From Ascaris suum (lineage: Eukaryota; Nematoda; Chromadorea; Rhabditida; Ascarididae), in the NCBI GenBank assembly GCA_013433145.1, contig CM024178.1, forward strand, positions 8,169,260 through 8,233,259: a DNA stretch of 64,000 bases. Direction: 5' to 3'. Below are positions 32,965 through 49,699 of this stretch, piece after piece. The notes beneath the pieces are model-generated. The model did not search any database. It saw only the letters and a list, made by a program, of their open reading frames with translations, and was not told the DNA's origin. Made by a program: the position numbers and the translations under genes. How positions within the stretch are numbered: position 1 is the first letter of the stretch; the number at the start of each line of letters is the position of its first letter.

Positions 32965-35865
32965 TCTCATATTCTTCGATCTACCTTCATATTTTGAACT
33001 CCTTTGATCTATCTTCATATTTTGATCTACCTTCAGATTTTGATTTAGTTTGATCTACCTTCACACTTTTGTCTACTTTGATACTTTAGCCTCCCTTCAT
33101 ATTTTGATCTGCCTTCATACTTTGATCTACTTTCACCCAACCTCACATTTTGACCCACTCTCATCTACTTTCATATTCTGATACACTTTGATACTGTGAT
33201 CCACCTCCATATTTTGATCAACTTAGATCTACCTTCACATGTTGAACTGCTTCAATACTTGTTCTGCCTTCAGATGTTTATCTACTTTGGTCTACCTTCG
33301 TAATCTGATCAACTTTCGTCTCATTTCACATTTTGATCCACATCGATCTACCGTCACGTATCGATGTAATTTGATGCTCTGATCTGCCTTCACATTTGAT
33401 GTCCTTTAATAATTCGTTCTACCTTCGTATTTTAATCTACCTTCACATTTTGATGTACTTTGATAAACTTTCACATATTGATCTACTTTGACACTTTGAT
33501 CCACCTTCATATTCTGATCTGCTTTGATGCTTTTTTCCACCTCCAGATTTTTATCTACTTTATACTACCTCCCTATTTTGATCTACTTTGATCTACCATC
33601 ATATATTGATCTACCTTAGGTTTTCATCTAGTTTGGTCCACCTTCACACTTTTATCTAGTTTGATGCTTTGGCGTCCTTTCACATTTTGATGTACCATCA
33701 CATTCTCATCTCCTTTGGTCTACCTTCAACTGTGTCAAATTTCATGCCTTGGTATACCCTCACATTTTGACCCACTGTAGTCTCCTTTCATATTCCGACC
33801 ACATTGATACTGTGATCCACCTCCATATTTTGATCTACTTTGACCTACCTCCACATTTTGATTCACATACCCTGATATTTTGATTTGCTCTAATGCTCTG
33901 TTCTGCATCGAGATTTTTATCTGGTTTCATCTACCTTCAGATTTTCATTTATTCTGATCCGCCTCCACATTTTTATGTACTTTGATGCTTTGGCCTCCCT
34001 TCATATTTCCATCTATTTTCATATTTTCGTCCACTTTGAAACTGTGATGCACCTCCATATTTTGATCTACTCTCATCTGCCTTCACATTTTTGTCTTCTC
34101 CGTTAAACTTTCACATCTTGATCTACCTACACATTTTGATATAATTTGATCTACCGTCACACCTTGATCTAACTTGATGCTTTGGTCTACCCTCAAATTT
34201 TGATCTACTCCGGCCTACTTTCATTTTTTGATCTTCTTTGATCCAAATTCATACATTGGTCTACTTTCGTATTCTGATCTACCTTGATCTGCCTTCACAT
34301 TTTCATCTGCTTTGATCTGCCTTCACCTTCTGATCTACCTACATATTTTGGTCGACTTTCACATTTTGATCTACTGTGACCTTATTTGCTAGTTTGATCT
34401 ACGTTCACATTTTCATCTACTTTGATCTACGTTCACACTTTGAGCGGCCTGGATACTTTGATATGCCCTCATCTGCTTTCAGATTTCGATCTAGTTTGAT
34501 GTTTTTTCACATTTCCATCTTCTTTGACCCAACTTTGCGCTTTGATCTACTGTGATACTTCGGTGTCCCCTCATGTTTTCATCTGCCTTCATGTTTTGTC
34601 TACCTTGATACGTTTATCTGCCTTCATATTTTCATCTGCCTTCGCATTTTCATCTTTTTGATCTACTTTCACATTTTGATCTACTCTGAAGTTTGATCTA
34701 GCGTCATATTTTCGTCAACCTTCAGATTACAAAATGCCTTTGTTTACCGTCACATTTTCATTTACTTTGACCTGCATTCCCGCATATTCATCTAATTTGA
34801 TACCCTGTTCTCCGTTTATATTGTTATCTGCCTTCATATTTTGATCTGCTTTCATACTTTGGTCCACCTTCATATTTTCATCTACCTACACATTTTGATC
34901 TACTCTGATCTACTCTCACATTTTGATCTACTTTGATGTATATTCGTATTTTGATCTCACATTTCCGTCTACTTTCACCTACCTTCACACTTGATCAACC
35001 TTGATACTTTGGTCTGCCTTCATATTTCGAATTGCCTTCATATTTTGATCTGCTTTCATACTTTGTTCCACCTTCATATTTTCATCTACTTTCAGATTTT
35101 CGTATACATTGATACACCTCCAAATCCTCATCTACTTCGATCTACCTTCACACTTTGGTCAGATTCGATATTTTGGTCTACCCTTACTTTTTGACCCACT
35201 CTGGTCTGATTTCATATTTTGATCCGCTTTAACACTTTGATCGACGTCTATATTTTGGTCTAGTTTGATCAACTTTCACATTTTCATGTGCTCTAATGCC
35301 TTGTTCTGCCTTCAGATTTTTATCTACTTTGGTCTCCTTCGTAATTTGATCTCCTTTCATCTAACTTCATCTTTTGATTTACTTCGATCTACATTCATAA
35401 TTTGATCTACCTTCATATTCTGATCTCCTTTGATCTACCATCACACTTTGATCTGGTCTGATACTTTGGTCTGCCTTCACATTTTGATCTACTCCGATCT
35501 ACCTTTATGCTTTCATCTCCTCTGTTACTTTGATCTACCTCCGTGTTTTGATCTACTCTCATCCACTTTCATATTTTGGTCTACCTTGTTCAAAACTCAT
35601 ATTTTGATGTACTTTCACATTTTGATCTGCTTTGTTGCTTTGATGTATTTTTATATTTTGGTCTACCTTCCCATTTCGATCTACTTCGATCTACGCTCAG
35701 GTTTTGATCTACTTTGATACTTTGTATACCTTCACATATTGATCAAATTTGATACTTTGATCTACCTTCGGATTTTCATTTACTTTGATCTAGCTTCGTA
35801 TTTTGGTCTACTTTTATTTGCCTTCAGATTTTGATCTTCTTCGATCTACCTTCACATTTTTGCAT
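32965..35865 (+). repeat. Degenerate minisatellite, 18-bp and 10-bp units (main block)
   Basis: About 2.9 kb built from diverged copies of CCTTCACATTTTGATCTA (18 bp), mixed with a shorter form CTTTGATCTA (10 bp) that looks like the 18-mer minus 8 bases. The order of 18- and 10-mers is irregular. The plus strand is strongly pyrimidine/T-biased. Open frames inside (for example near 34991-35194 and 35430-35717) encode six-residue periodic strings such as HILI-F and are repeat artefacts, broken wherever a 10-mer shifts the frame. Confidence 0.93.
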
Positions 35866-35948
35866 TACCTCTGCAATCATGTGGACGATTTTGTCGGATA
35901 TATGCCAAGTGACGAAAAAAATCCTGAACGTGAAAATTTTTCCGGAAA

Positions 35949-36401
35949 ATGTTGCAAATGTATGGAGATCAATCCGAAAACATTTATATCTTTGTGAATT
36001 TGGAATTTTTTGCGATTTCTTTTGGACTCCTGGGAATGAGGAGCATGGATGCCGGTGAAGAAAACTTGCGAATATTTGGTGATCCTGGCGAGATATCCAT
36101 TAGGGATCCTGAAGATGGTTTTTCCACCATATCTCCCCTCGCGTTGGATGAACTGAGCTGGAACTTTTCTGCTGTGGGTGGCGTGCCGTGTGGTAGTGGA
36201 CTGCTGGAAAAGTTTCCCGATGCGAGGAAAAAATTTTTGCACCTTTTTTCTCCTTCATCCCACCGTGTCCTCATCAACTACATTTTTCCACATCACCTCA
36301 AGAGTGTTGCGGAAAAAAATGTTTCGTTCCACTCCGGTCCTGTGTTTTCAGGATCTTCTGGACTCTTTATATTTTCGGTCGTAACGTTTTTTTTCACATA
36401 A
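35949..36401 (+). CDS. Unassigned 150-codon open frame in a higher-GC patch
   Basis: Acidic middle part (DAGEENLRIFGDPGE, IRDPEDGF) and a C-terminal end rich in S and F. The minus strand is open too: 36277-35984 (serine/proline-rich, SSGSLMDISPGSPNIRKF) and 36242-35877. Three overlapping frames point to relaxed stop frequency in a GC-richer segment as much as to a gene. No family was recognised, and the patch begins right at the end of the minisatellite. Confidence 0.22.
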   Translation: MLQMYGDQSENIYIFVNLEFFAISFGLLGMRSMDAGEENLRIFGDPGEISIRDPEDGFSTISPLALDELSWNFSAVGGVPCGSGLLEKFPDARKKFLHLFSPSSHRVLINYIFPHHLKSVAEKNVSFHSGPVFSGSSGLFIFSVVTFFFT

Positions 36402-36585
36402 TCGGAGGCGTGAGCGCACTGCGCGGCTCGGTGCCCCGTGCAATTCCCTTTCCAACAGCCTATAACATGGCTGGCTATTTCTGACGCAAATCCTGAAATT
36501 TGCATTCGGTAGCAAAATAGTACGCAAAGGTGAGAGAGACAGAGAAATCACATTATGCCTTCATAACTGCTCCAATTCCGAACGG

Positions 36586-36897
36586 ATGTTAATGGCGCTT
36601 CTTTTACTGCAATTAGCATTCGCTTCTCTACCGATCGTGGCAGAACGTTGCGGTGAATATGGGAGAAAGGAAACTAAAACAGTGATTTCCGTTAATGATG
36701 ATTTAACTGCTGTCCTAGCTGCACCTGCTAAATTGTCCTCGCTTGACGGTGTCACTCGCACTGAGAGTGAGATTTGCGGTGTCTGTATTTGGGAGTGGTT
36801 AGTGTGTGGGAATGTGATGGGGTGCGACGGGGGTTTAGTACCGGGCGTTGGTTGTCTTTTCCGACTGCAACTTTTTTCCACTATTTTTCATCCATAA
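36586..36897 (+). CDS. Unassigned open frame with signal-peptide-like start
   Basis: 104 codons including stop. It begins MLMALLLLQLAFASLPIVA, a good signal-peptide shape, followed by ERCGEYG, a hydrophilic stretch, and a cysteine-rich end (CGVC, VCGNVMGC). GC is higher than in the surroundings. It could be a single-exon secreted protein, or the first exon of a spliced gene, with GTGTCT at 36780 as a possible donor. The opposite strand is also open (36881-36561, 106 codons), so the coding strand is uncertain. I do not recognise a family. Confidence 0.3.
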   Translation: MLMALLLLQLAFASLPIVAERCGEYGRKETKTVISVNDDLTAVLAAPAKLSSLDGVTRTESEICGVCIWEWLVCGNVMGCDGGLVPGVGCLFRLQLFSTIFHP

Positions 36898-37199
36898 AGT
36901 CTGTTTTTTCACAGCAACAACTTCACCCCGATGAAAGGGGGGGGGGGGGGTCAAGGTGCCTCACTCTTTCCCTGACACTGACATTTAGCATTGAAATAAA
37001 AAATATATAGTTAATAGATTCGCATCCTCAGTTCTACGTACGATCAGCATAGTTTCGATTTATCTCTTCTTCCCGGATCTTCTAATTTTCACTACTCTGT
37101 ACACTGTTCTTTAGTAATATGTATCATTGGTTTGTTTGACATCGAGTTTATTCATAATAAAAATTAATTTATATGAATTTTCTATAAAAATGTAAAATT

Positions 37200-37850
37200 A
37201 GATAATTCCGCATTTTTATCTGGCCAACGGATAGGCCTAGGGAGTTCCGGTTTCATTTTTTAACACAACATCAAAACCTCTATCAAATGGTTTATAAATT
37301 ATTTCAATTGGGAAGAAACGCTGAAAACCGATTCTACCGGCCAGGATTTCTGGAATTTCGATTTTTGCGATTTTCGGAGTTTTCATTCTCGATCGGTATT
37401 CGATATTGGTGTAAATGGTCTGTGCTCGATGAGATCTCTCCAATGACGCATATAATACCCTCCTATGTTCAATAGGGGCCGAGAAAAAAATTCCGAAAAA
37501 TCGCAATTTTTCATTTGTGGGGGACTAGTACAGGGAAAATTTGGAAAAATATTTTTTGTCCCGGATTTCCTTTATTTTCGTATCAAACGATAGAAATGGA
37601 TGAGCTGATAGCGAATATGTGCATTTTTGCCCGTTCTTCGATCTTAACGCAAATATTGGATACTAAATGTTTGTGCACGAAAATAGTTCCTGAATGGTAA
37701 AGAAGGAAACACTGGCTTGAATATGTCATCGGCACAGAGCATGAGATACAAGCAGCGGGTTGCCTGAGTAGTAGGTGCAATGGGCTCCGATGAGCCGATT
37801 TCGTGGTTCAATGCCGCTTGCAGTTCCACTATTGCAATTTCTTCATTTAA
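37200..37850. other. Moderate-GC segment, possible dispersed repeat
   Basis: Composition and style (CCGGATTTCC, TTCTACCGGCCAGGATTTCT, GGGGACTAGTACAGGG) differ from the neighbours. Frames at 37506-37237 (-) and 37515-37700 (+) are open but unlike any family I know. Confidence 0.25.
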
Positions 37851-42814
<4,964 letters not shown>

Positions 42815-43038
42815 ACATATGGCGGCACACGGATAAGCACGCATGGATACAGACACATTACACATTTACGTGCAAGCATGCCGCGCATGTATGTCTTTGC
42901 ATATTGATATATCTTTGCATGCGCAAATTTATAAACTTAGAAAAAATGAGGCTCATATAAATATATAATGCACTATTGTAGTCAATAACACCACATTAAT
43001 GACAACTAAACAAATCAAAATCAACGAGTGGAATATAT

Positions 43039-43933
43039 TCAAATTAAACTTTTTGTAGATTTAATCTGCATTTTTTCAGTTTCACCATCATTTCCATATA
43101 AACGATAAAGGATCTCAAGATCAGGGCAACAGATACCATTCTCGGGTCGCTTTGCTTCGTCTTGATTTTCGCATATGAAGCCTTCAGGGCAACCGCTCTT
43201 ACAAGTATAAACATAATTAGCAGCCAAAAGTGGACCCTTACCATCTTTGCAGCTCGGAATTCTTCCGCGAAGTATAATTTCCTCAGGTAAGAGACCTGAA
43301 AACGATCAGCTGAGAACTTCAATAGCCTAACATTGCCCTATAGTAACAAGTAATTTTGCAAAAGGTTTGACCATTACGGAGAATACGAAGAAAACAAAAA
43401 TGGTGCCTAGATTTTGCAAGTACATTCAATCACGTAAAGAAATCTTGTAATGTTATAAAGAAATATAAGTTTATCATTATGATGAGCTTTTTTCATAAAT
43501 CTATCTCCATAAAAATTTTCCTCTCTATAGAAGATGAGACGAAATTTATTTACAAATTCCACTGATTGCAAAATATTTCTAAGAGAAATAATTAACGTTT
43601 CTTTATTTGTATGAGTTCATATTATTAACGAATTTCAACTATTTTTTTTCTGTGAATTTATAATTATTCGGCATCAAAGAGAAGTATAGATATTAGTTGA
43701 TAAAGATAAGTTATAGAGAAGAATTTTCATTGAAAAATTTGCCCATTAATTCTTCAATTCAGGTATTGAAAAATTCAATTCGTCTATAAATACTTTTTGG
43801 CAGATATTCTTGAAATTCAGAATTTCTTTTTTTTTAAACGGAGCAACGAAAATAGAGAAATGACGAAAGAGAAAAATTACTAACCAGCTAGAGTGTAAGT
43901 AATGCAAAGCGTAAATAAAACGACAGATCTCAT
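43039..43933 (-). CDS. Small secreted cysteine-rich protein with one lustrin-type Cys repeat
   Basis: Two exons on the minus strand: 43933-43885 (49 nt) and 43295-43039 (257 nt). They are joined in phase 1 through a GTTAGT donor and a TTTTCAG acceptor, and total 306 nt: 101 residues plus a TGA stop. Residues 1-16 form a signal peptide (MRSVVLFTLCITYTLA). The rest holds six cysteines at 32, 48, 52, 58, 72 and 73. The layout C-K-D-G-x2-PLL, then CxxxCPEGFIC, then GICCP resembles the nematode/mollusc lustrin cysteine-rich repeat (C-x-DG...PL...C...CPxGxxC...GxCCP). A charged, lysine-rich tail follows. The protein is probably extracellular, with three disulfides. Lustrin-type repeats in nematodes often occur in tandem or beside Kunitz domains; here there is one alone. 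The molecular function is unknown. The match of phase, signal peptide and promoter motifs makes the gene model solid. Confidence 0.85.
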
Positions 43934-43952
43934 AATATCAATTAGGTGATCT

Positions 43953-43970
43953 TTATCTCAACGTTATCAG
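43953..43970 (-). promoter_or_regulatory. Two GATA-factor sites between the TATA box and the ATG
   Basis: The minus strand carries CTGATAA (43970-43964) and AGATAA (43958-43953). TGATAA-type sites are typical of intestinal ELT-2 targets in C. elegans. These two lie in the likely 5' leader or core promoter. Gut expression is an inference only. Confidence 0.4.
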
Positions 43971-44010
43971 AAAACAGCGAATGACTTGTATCCTACTAGT
44001 CAAATCAACC

Positions 44011-44017
44011 TTTTATA
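44011..44017 (-). promoter_or_regulatory. TATA box of the secreted cysteine-rich gene
   Basis: The minus strand reads CTATAAAAGG here, a textbook TATA box about 80 bases upstream of the ATG at 43933. A start site 25-30 bases downstream would give a 5' leader of roughly 50 nt. Confidence 0.6.
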
Positions 44018-44749
44018 GATGTGAACAATAAACGGGATTGCACTTCGATTGTCGATCTGTAGTTTCAACTATTTCTCGGCCTATCATTCCCATTACATTC
44101 TTTCTTTTGTTTCATCAATTAATTACCACACGGCTGTCAATTGTACATCGTTGTTGTCTCTTATTGCATGAGTCAATTAATTCGCTTTTTTTTTCACCAC
44201 GCCTGTCCATTCTATGAAAAGAGAACACTTTAGAGTGAACGAAACAATGGCTTGACCGGTTCAAATTGAAGATGAAATGATTTGCTCCTAATTGGATCAT
44301 CAGATACCTCCTTGAGAAAGGATTCTCTTGCGGAAGTATCATTGCCTCGGGCGATAAGAATATTGTCTACTTTAATAACGATGCAATTTCACTATTGCAA
44401 ATTCTCTTTAGAAAATGATCATCCAACAAGTTATACTTGATTGTTAATACACGTATAAATCTACTCTGTGCAAATCCATAGATAATGAAACCCATCTTAA
44501 CGATATGTACTACTGTAGCGTTTCTTTAACGTTCATTTTCGAAATATAAATAACCTGTGGAAATATCAGTAAATATTTTCGATAGTCATGCTCAGCGAAT
44601 AATTGCTCTGCTTTACAGTAAATTAACACATTTTATTTTTCAATTTCACAGTAATTTGCAAAAAATTTTTACATAATTTTATGCAGTTTCCACCAAGCTG
44701 ATATTGATATGAAGGAAAAAAATTATATAATATATGATTTGACGAAAGA

Positions 44750-45166
<417 letters not shown>

Positions 45167-48100
45167 ACAAATATAAATAAACTGAGCTTGATGAAAACTA
45201 TCAAGTTACAATCGTAGTAATTTCCTTACTATTTAATTACTATATATAGCAAAGATAACAAAGCTTAACGTCATTACTCATTAGGTTTTACTACTCTCAT
45301 CGATTTAGTCTCAGTGAAAGTATTGGTGAAAGTAATGAAAGTGTACGGCAGCCGTTTCTTAATATGGATCATTTTACTTTCTTTCTGACTTTTAGTTCGT
45401 TTTTCTTCTTTGAAAAAGCATGTTTTATGAAACCCTATGCATTTAAATGGATTTATGAGAACTATGCAGATTTATTTCCAGCATATGAAAATATATTTAA
45501 AACCTAAGAAGCGACCTGATTTCAGCGTTCTGTCAACGAAATTTTCGACACAATTTGGGGCACTCTATCAACATATATTTCTTAACGCAAGACGTTCTAT
45601 CACCGCAATTTAGTATTGAATAAGGATTTTTCGTGTAAGCTAATTTCCAGGTTCACTCAAATTCGGTGATTTTATTGCCATTTAATTTCCCTTTGCTTGC
45701 TAATCAGACCACATTTGCACATTTTTACGCATTTCATTTTTCCTTATTCCTTCCGTCTTTGCAATTAGAATTTATTTGCCGAGCAAATTGTTAAATTCGA
45801 ATTATTTCTGCTATTTCCTATGAGGTATATTTTATTATGTTATAGAATGAGTCTTCGTTCACCTTTAGATCGTTCAATTTTCAAGAACAAAGAAAAAAAA
45901 GAGAAAAAAAAATCGATAAAAAAATTTGAATTTTTCAAGAAAATTTTTCGACAACAAACGCGTAATCTCTCGCGACATATAAAAATTTCAGCATTTCAGA
46001 TTTCAATTACAAAGATTCCGTTGAAATTATCCATCAACAATGACTTACTATTGAACTTTTTATTGAAAAATTGTTGAAATATCTTTTCAATAATGCAAAA
46101 AAAAAAAATTATTGCTCATTGTTTGCTAACAAACATGAGAAAAAATTTATATGTTACGCTTATAAACCTCATATAAATCGATTTGAATTTATTAATTAAA
46201 AAAAATTATTGGATATATAAATGATAAAACGCTTATAAACCTCAATTTATTAATAAAAAATATTGGATAAAAATATTGGAAGCAACAAATATTTCTGAAA
46301 TCGAAAAATTTCTCACAATTGTAGCAATAGTTTTCGTGGGTTAATATTGGTATTTTATAACATTGTAAAGACTTTCAAACTCATTTTGTGCAATTTTTTA
46401 AGCAATCATACTGCATGATGATGAACTGTCTCTATTCAAAGAGATATTAACTGTTCCAAGGTTTCATTATGACTAGTTTAACCACAGCGATCTAGCATTT
46501 GGCGCATATGCCACCACCATAGAGAAATAAACTGCAGAAGAGCAATGAGCATTGCGAAGAATCACAAGTAGAAAGCCTTAAATAAATAGATCGATGAGGT
46601 GATTTTCGGATTCGGCAAGAAAGATACTGAAAATGCATCGAACATTTTTCGAACTATTCTCACTAAAAATTTATAAAAATTCATTCGATTCTATAAGTAA
46701 TAAAATTTCATTGCTTTCTAAAAAAAAAATAACAGAAATTTTCATAGCTTCACTGATGGAGACACTATTTACCTCATGTGGAAATACTGAATTTTTTTTT
46801 ATTATATTTTATAGTATTGAATGAGTTATCTATCCGATACATGAATAACCATCAATTTCATTTCTTCTTATTAAATGGGAAATGCAGAAATTTTTGCGAT
46901 TAAAAAAAAATCAGAAATCGAGTAACCCTTTCGATGTGATTTGTTGCTGCTGTCATTTTGACGAAGCATCAATGACCATAATGAAATGATTGTGATGCTT
47001 TTTCATTTACTGATTTTATTTTTAAATTAGTGAAGAAGCATTCAAGATGAGTTGTTACGATATACGCCATTGCATTCCTCTCATTTGACCAACCGCTTTC
47101 TTAAATTATCAACAAATAATAAAACATAGCAAAAATGTAGTTATGTTTTATGTGTACCAAATGCTTACAGAATATGCATCCCAAAATTGTTTGGTAGATC
47201 GAATTGAAAATTCGTGTTGAGACCACTTAATGGTGTAGTCCAAAAGATTTTCTTCATGCTAGGAACTCCAGCTTTATTAGTTCTCGAATTGAAACTATGT
47301 GAAGCCGATAGACAGATACATACATATTCACAGACCCGACATCGCTAAGGTGTGAAAAACTTACGTTTAAATCCATTTAATATTATTAGGAATCATGGGA
47401 ATAATATTACGCACTGATAAGGTGCACAATTCGTAAGTTATTTTCTAATTAAAACCTCACCGAAGAACATATAAAAATATGCTTGTAGTTTACGATAAAC
47501 AGATTCACTTGCTTCAGGTAGTTCAAGGTGTAGTTTAATAGAACACTGCTTATTCACAGCAGAATTAGACCCCTCGAAAAGTTGCTATATTGTCGAGGCG
47601 TTTTTTTTTCAAAATATCGCTCGTATACCAACATCTGAGTGGCAAATATGGAAATTTGAAAGTGATATTACTTTGATTTCGAATACAAAGCTGAACGTAC
47701 CGTATTAAAATGTTTGCATTCAATTTGAATCCTATACCGGTAAATATTCATAAAAATTTACTTGCAAATTTTCTAGTTAAAAAATTCCGGTTTTCAATTT
47801 CATTCCAACTTATTATATGGGTAATTCAAGTTTTTCACTACAGCAATCATTCATAATTGTTTCATTTTTTAAAAATATATCAATGAAATGAAAGAAGACA
47901 ATAATAATGTAAATAATACATTTCTGATCGTTAAAGAAACGTCATTTACGCTTCAAAGAATTGTTGATTTGACCGATCGAGAAATTAGGCGACGAATTCG
48001 GCGAGAAATTTTCAATTGTCACTCGTTAGGTCATAAATTGAAATGAACGATATATCATAGAGTCAAAAAATCCGCTCAATCAACGACTCTTTATCACTTG

Positions 48101-48394
48101 GAAATAATCCTATATTGATGAGTCGTTTGTATTTGCTCGATACTATGATTATTTCTGAGTAAAATTTTCATTCTAATTCATCATAATAAGAAATCTTTGT
48201 GCTATATGTATAGTACTGGTTTTTTATTTTTCATATTACAATGATAGATTCACCTGCCTCAGGTAATTTTTGATCAAAGATTTCATTCACTTTTATCTCC
48301 TCATGTTTTTATTGATTTCCAATCAAAACAAACAATCAAATGATGTGGTGTCGATGAATTATAAGAAATGATAGCTAACGTTATGCACTTTTAT

Positions 48395-48470
48395 GAACTG
48401 GCAGTAACTGGCAGTAACTCAGGCTGCAACTGGAAGTAACTCAAGCTGAACAGCTGGTAGTATTTGCACG
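48395..48470 (+). repeat. CTGGCAGTAACTCAGGCTG repeat, first cluster
   Basis: Three diverged copies (CTGGCAGTAACTGG, GGCAGTAACTCAGGCTGC, CTGGAAGTAACTCAAGCTGA) followed by AGCTGGTAGTATTT. A second cluster lies 350 bases downstream. Confidence 0.75.
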
Positions 48471-48749
48471 CTAAACATTTACTTCCGATTTATGTGAATT
48501 TCATGCGTAGAGTTGTTTCTTATAAAGCGTATTCCTAGGATATACGTTTCCAAATATTTTGGTTTTTTTGAGTGGATAATTCTCTAATCTGTCAGACGTT
48601 CATCGTGATCGGTAGGCGATCATAAATGATCTATCAGCGACTACGACAAAGGCAGGTTGCAGCTACGAGTAAAGAAATAGTGAATGAAAAATTTGAAAAA
48701 GTTCCAAATCGTTTCATAGAAAAGAGGTGAAGAGGATATGCTAGCACAA

Positions 48750-48825
48750 GAAACTGGCAGTAACTCAGGCTGAGGAGCTGGTGATATTTCAAGCTGAATG
48801 ATACTAGAGATTGCGCTTGAGTTGA
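48750..48825 (+). repeat. CTGGCAGTAACTCAGGCTG repeat, second cluster
   Basis: Repeats ACTGGCAGTAACTCAGGCTGA and then AGCTGGTGATATTTCAAGCTGAA, matching the cluster at 48395-48470 in sequence and order. Confidence 0.75.
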
Positions 48826-49699
48826 AATAAATTACTGATTCCGACAGCTAATACTTAACATTTCGATTTTAATTTATTATCTTAAATGCTTTGCATGAGC
48901 AGCGATAAATTCGAATATGAATTTTTATCCGTGTTACGAGCGATAAAACGGAGATTTGTTTCGCCGTCAAAATTCCGCTATGAAAACGATTTAATCACCA
49001 ATTTTTGATCGTTTTTTTCAATTGAAGTCAGAGAGTGATTACAGTTCGACGTTTATCACATATTTCCGAAATTGATTGATATCCAACCGATGTGATATTC
49101 CGAAGGATTAGAATATAGAGTTGAAAGCACGAAAACAAGCATTTTTTTTAAATACTGCAAGTGTATCGAAAACAAGCATGCTATACAGTTCATGATGGCT
49201 CACTATTACCGCATCTCCTCAGTAAATGAAAGATGACTTGTTCGTAGACTTCTGGGGATAATACTTTCGTTGATCATCAAACAATTTTGGCCATATGAAT
49301 CTCTAAGTCAAACTAAAAAGTTGAATGTAGCATAACGCATTAATCATATACTTAATGAATAGGAACTTTCAATATAAGGCGCTAGGTTGTTTGTGAGAAC
49401 AAATTTGGTTGATATTTAGTTTGATGCTCAAGCATATTCTGAAGTGGGAAAAAATAGGAAAAAAAAAAGAAGTAAATGAACATGAGCGATATAAATGAAC
49501 AAAAAGTTCATAAAGCGATAAGTATATGCAAAAAAATCTGTAATATGGAAGATCAACGTTAAAGTGTTGGTTGATTGTTTCTCAGATGAGAGACATTCAT
49601 CGGCATATAAAAGACAAATAAGTGAATAAAACGAAAGAGATCATAAGGCAAAAACGAAATAAAAATCACAAACAATAGATGGATAACATCGAAAGAAAT

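Larger units (their letters stand above)
45167..49699. other. AT-rich non-genic DNA
   Basis: Apart from the paired CTGGCAGTAACT repeat clusters at 48395 and 48750, no feature was recognised. A lysine-rich frame at 45820-46077 looks like chance A-richness. Confidence 0.5.

Noticed and set aside
34991..35717. Open frames with HILI/F-like periodic residues
   Set aside because: Translations of the 18-bp minisatellite; the frame breaks at 10-bp units.
43044..43322. 92-codon minus frame overlapping the secreted cysteine-rich gene
   Set aside because: It is a shadow in another frame. The cysteine-rich frame has the matching signal-peptide exon and splice phase.
45820..46077. 85-codon lysine-rich plus frame after an AG site
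   Set aside because: A-rich low-complexity composition, with no motif and no matching exon nearby.
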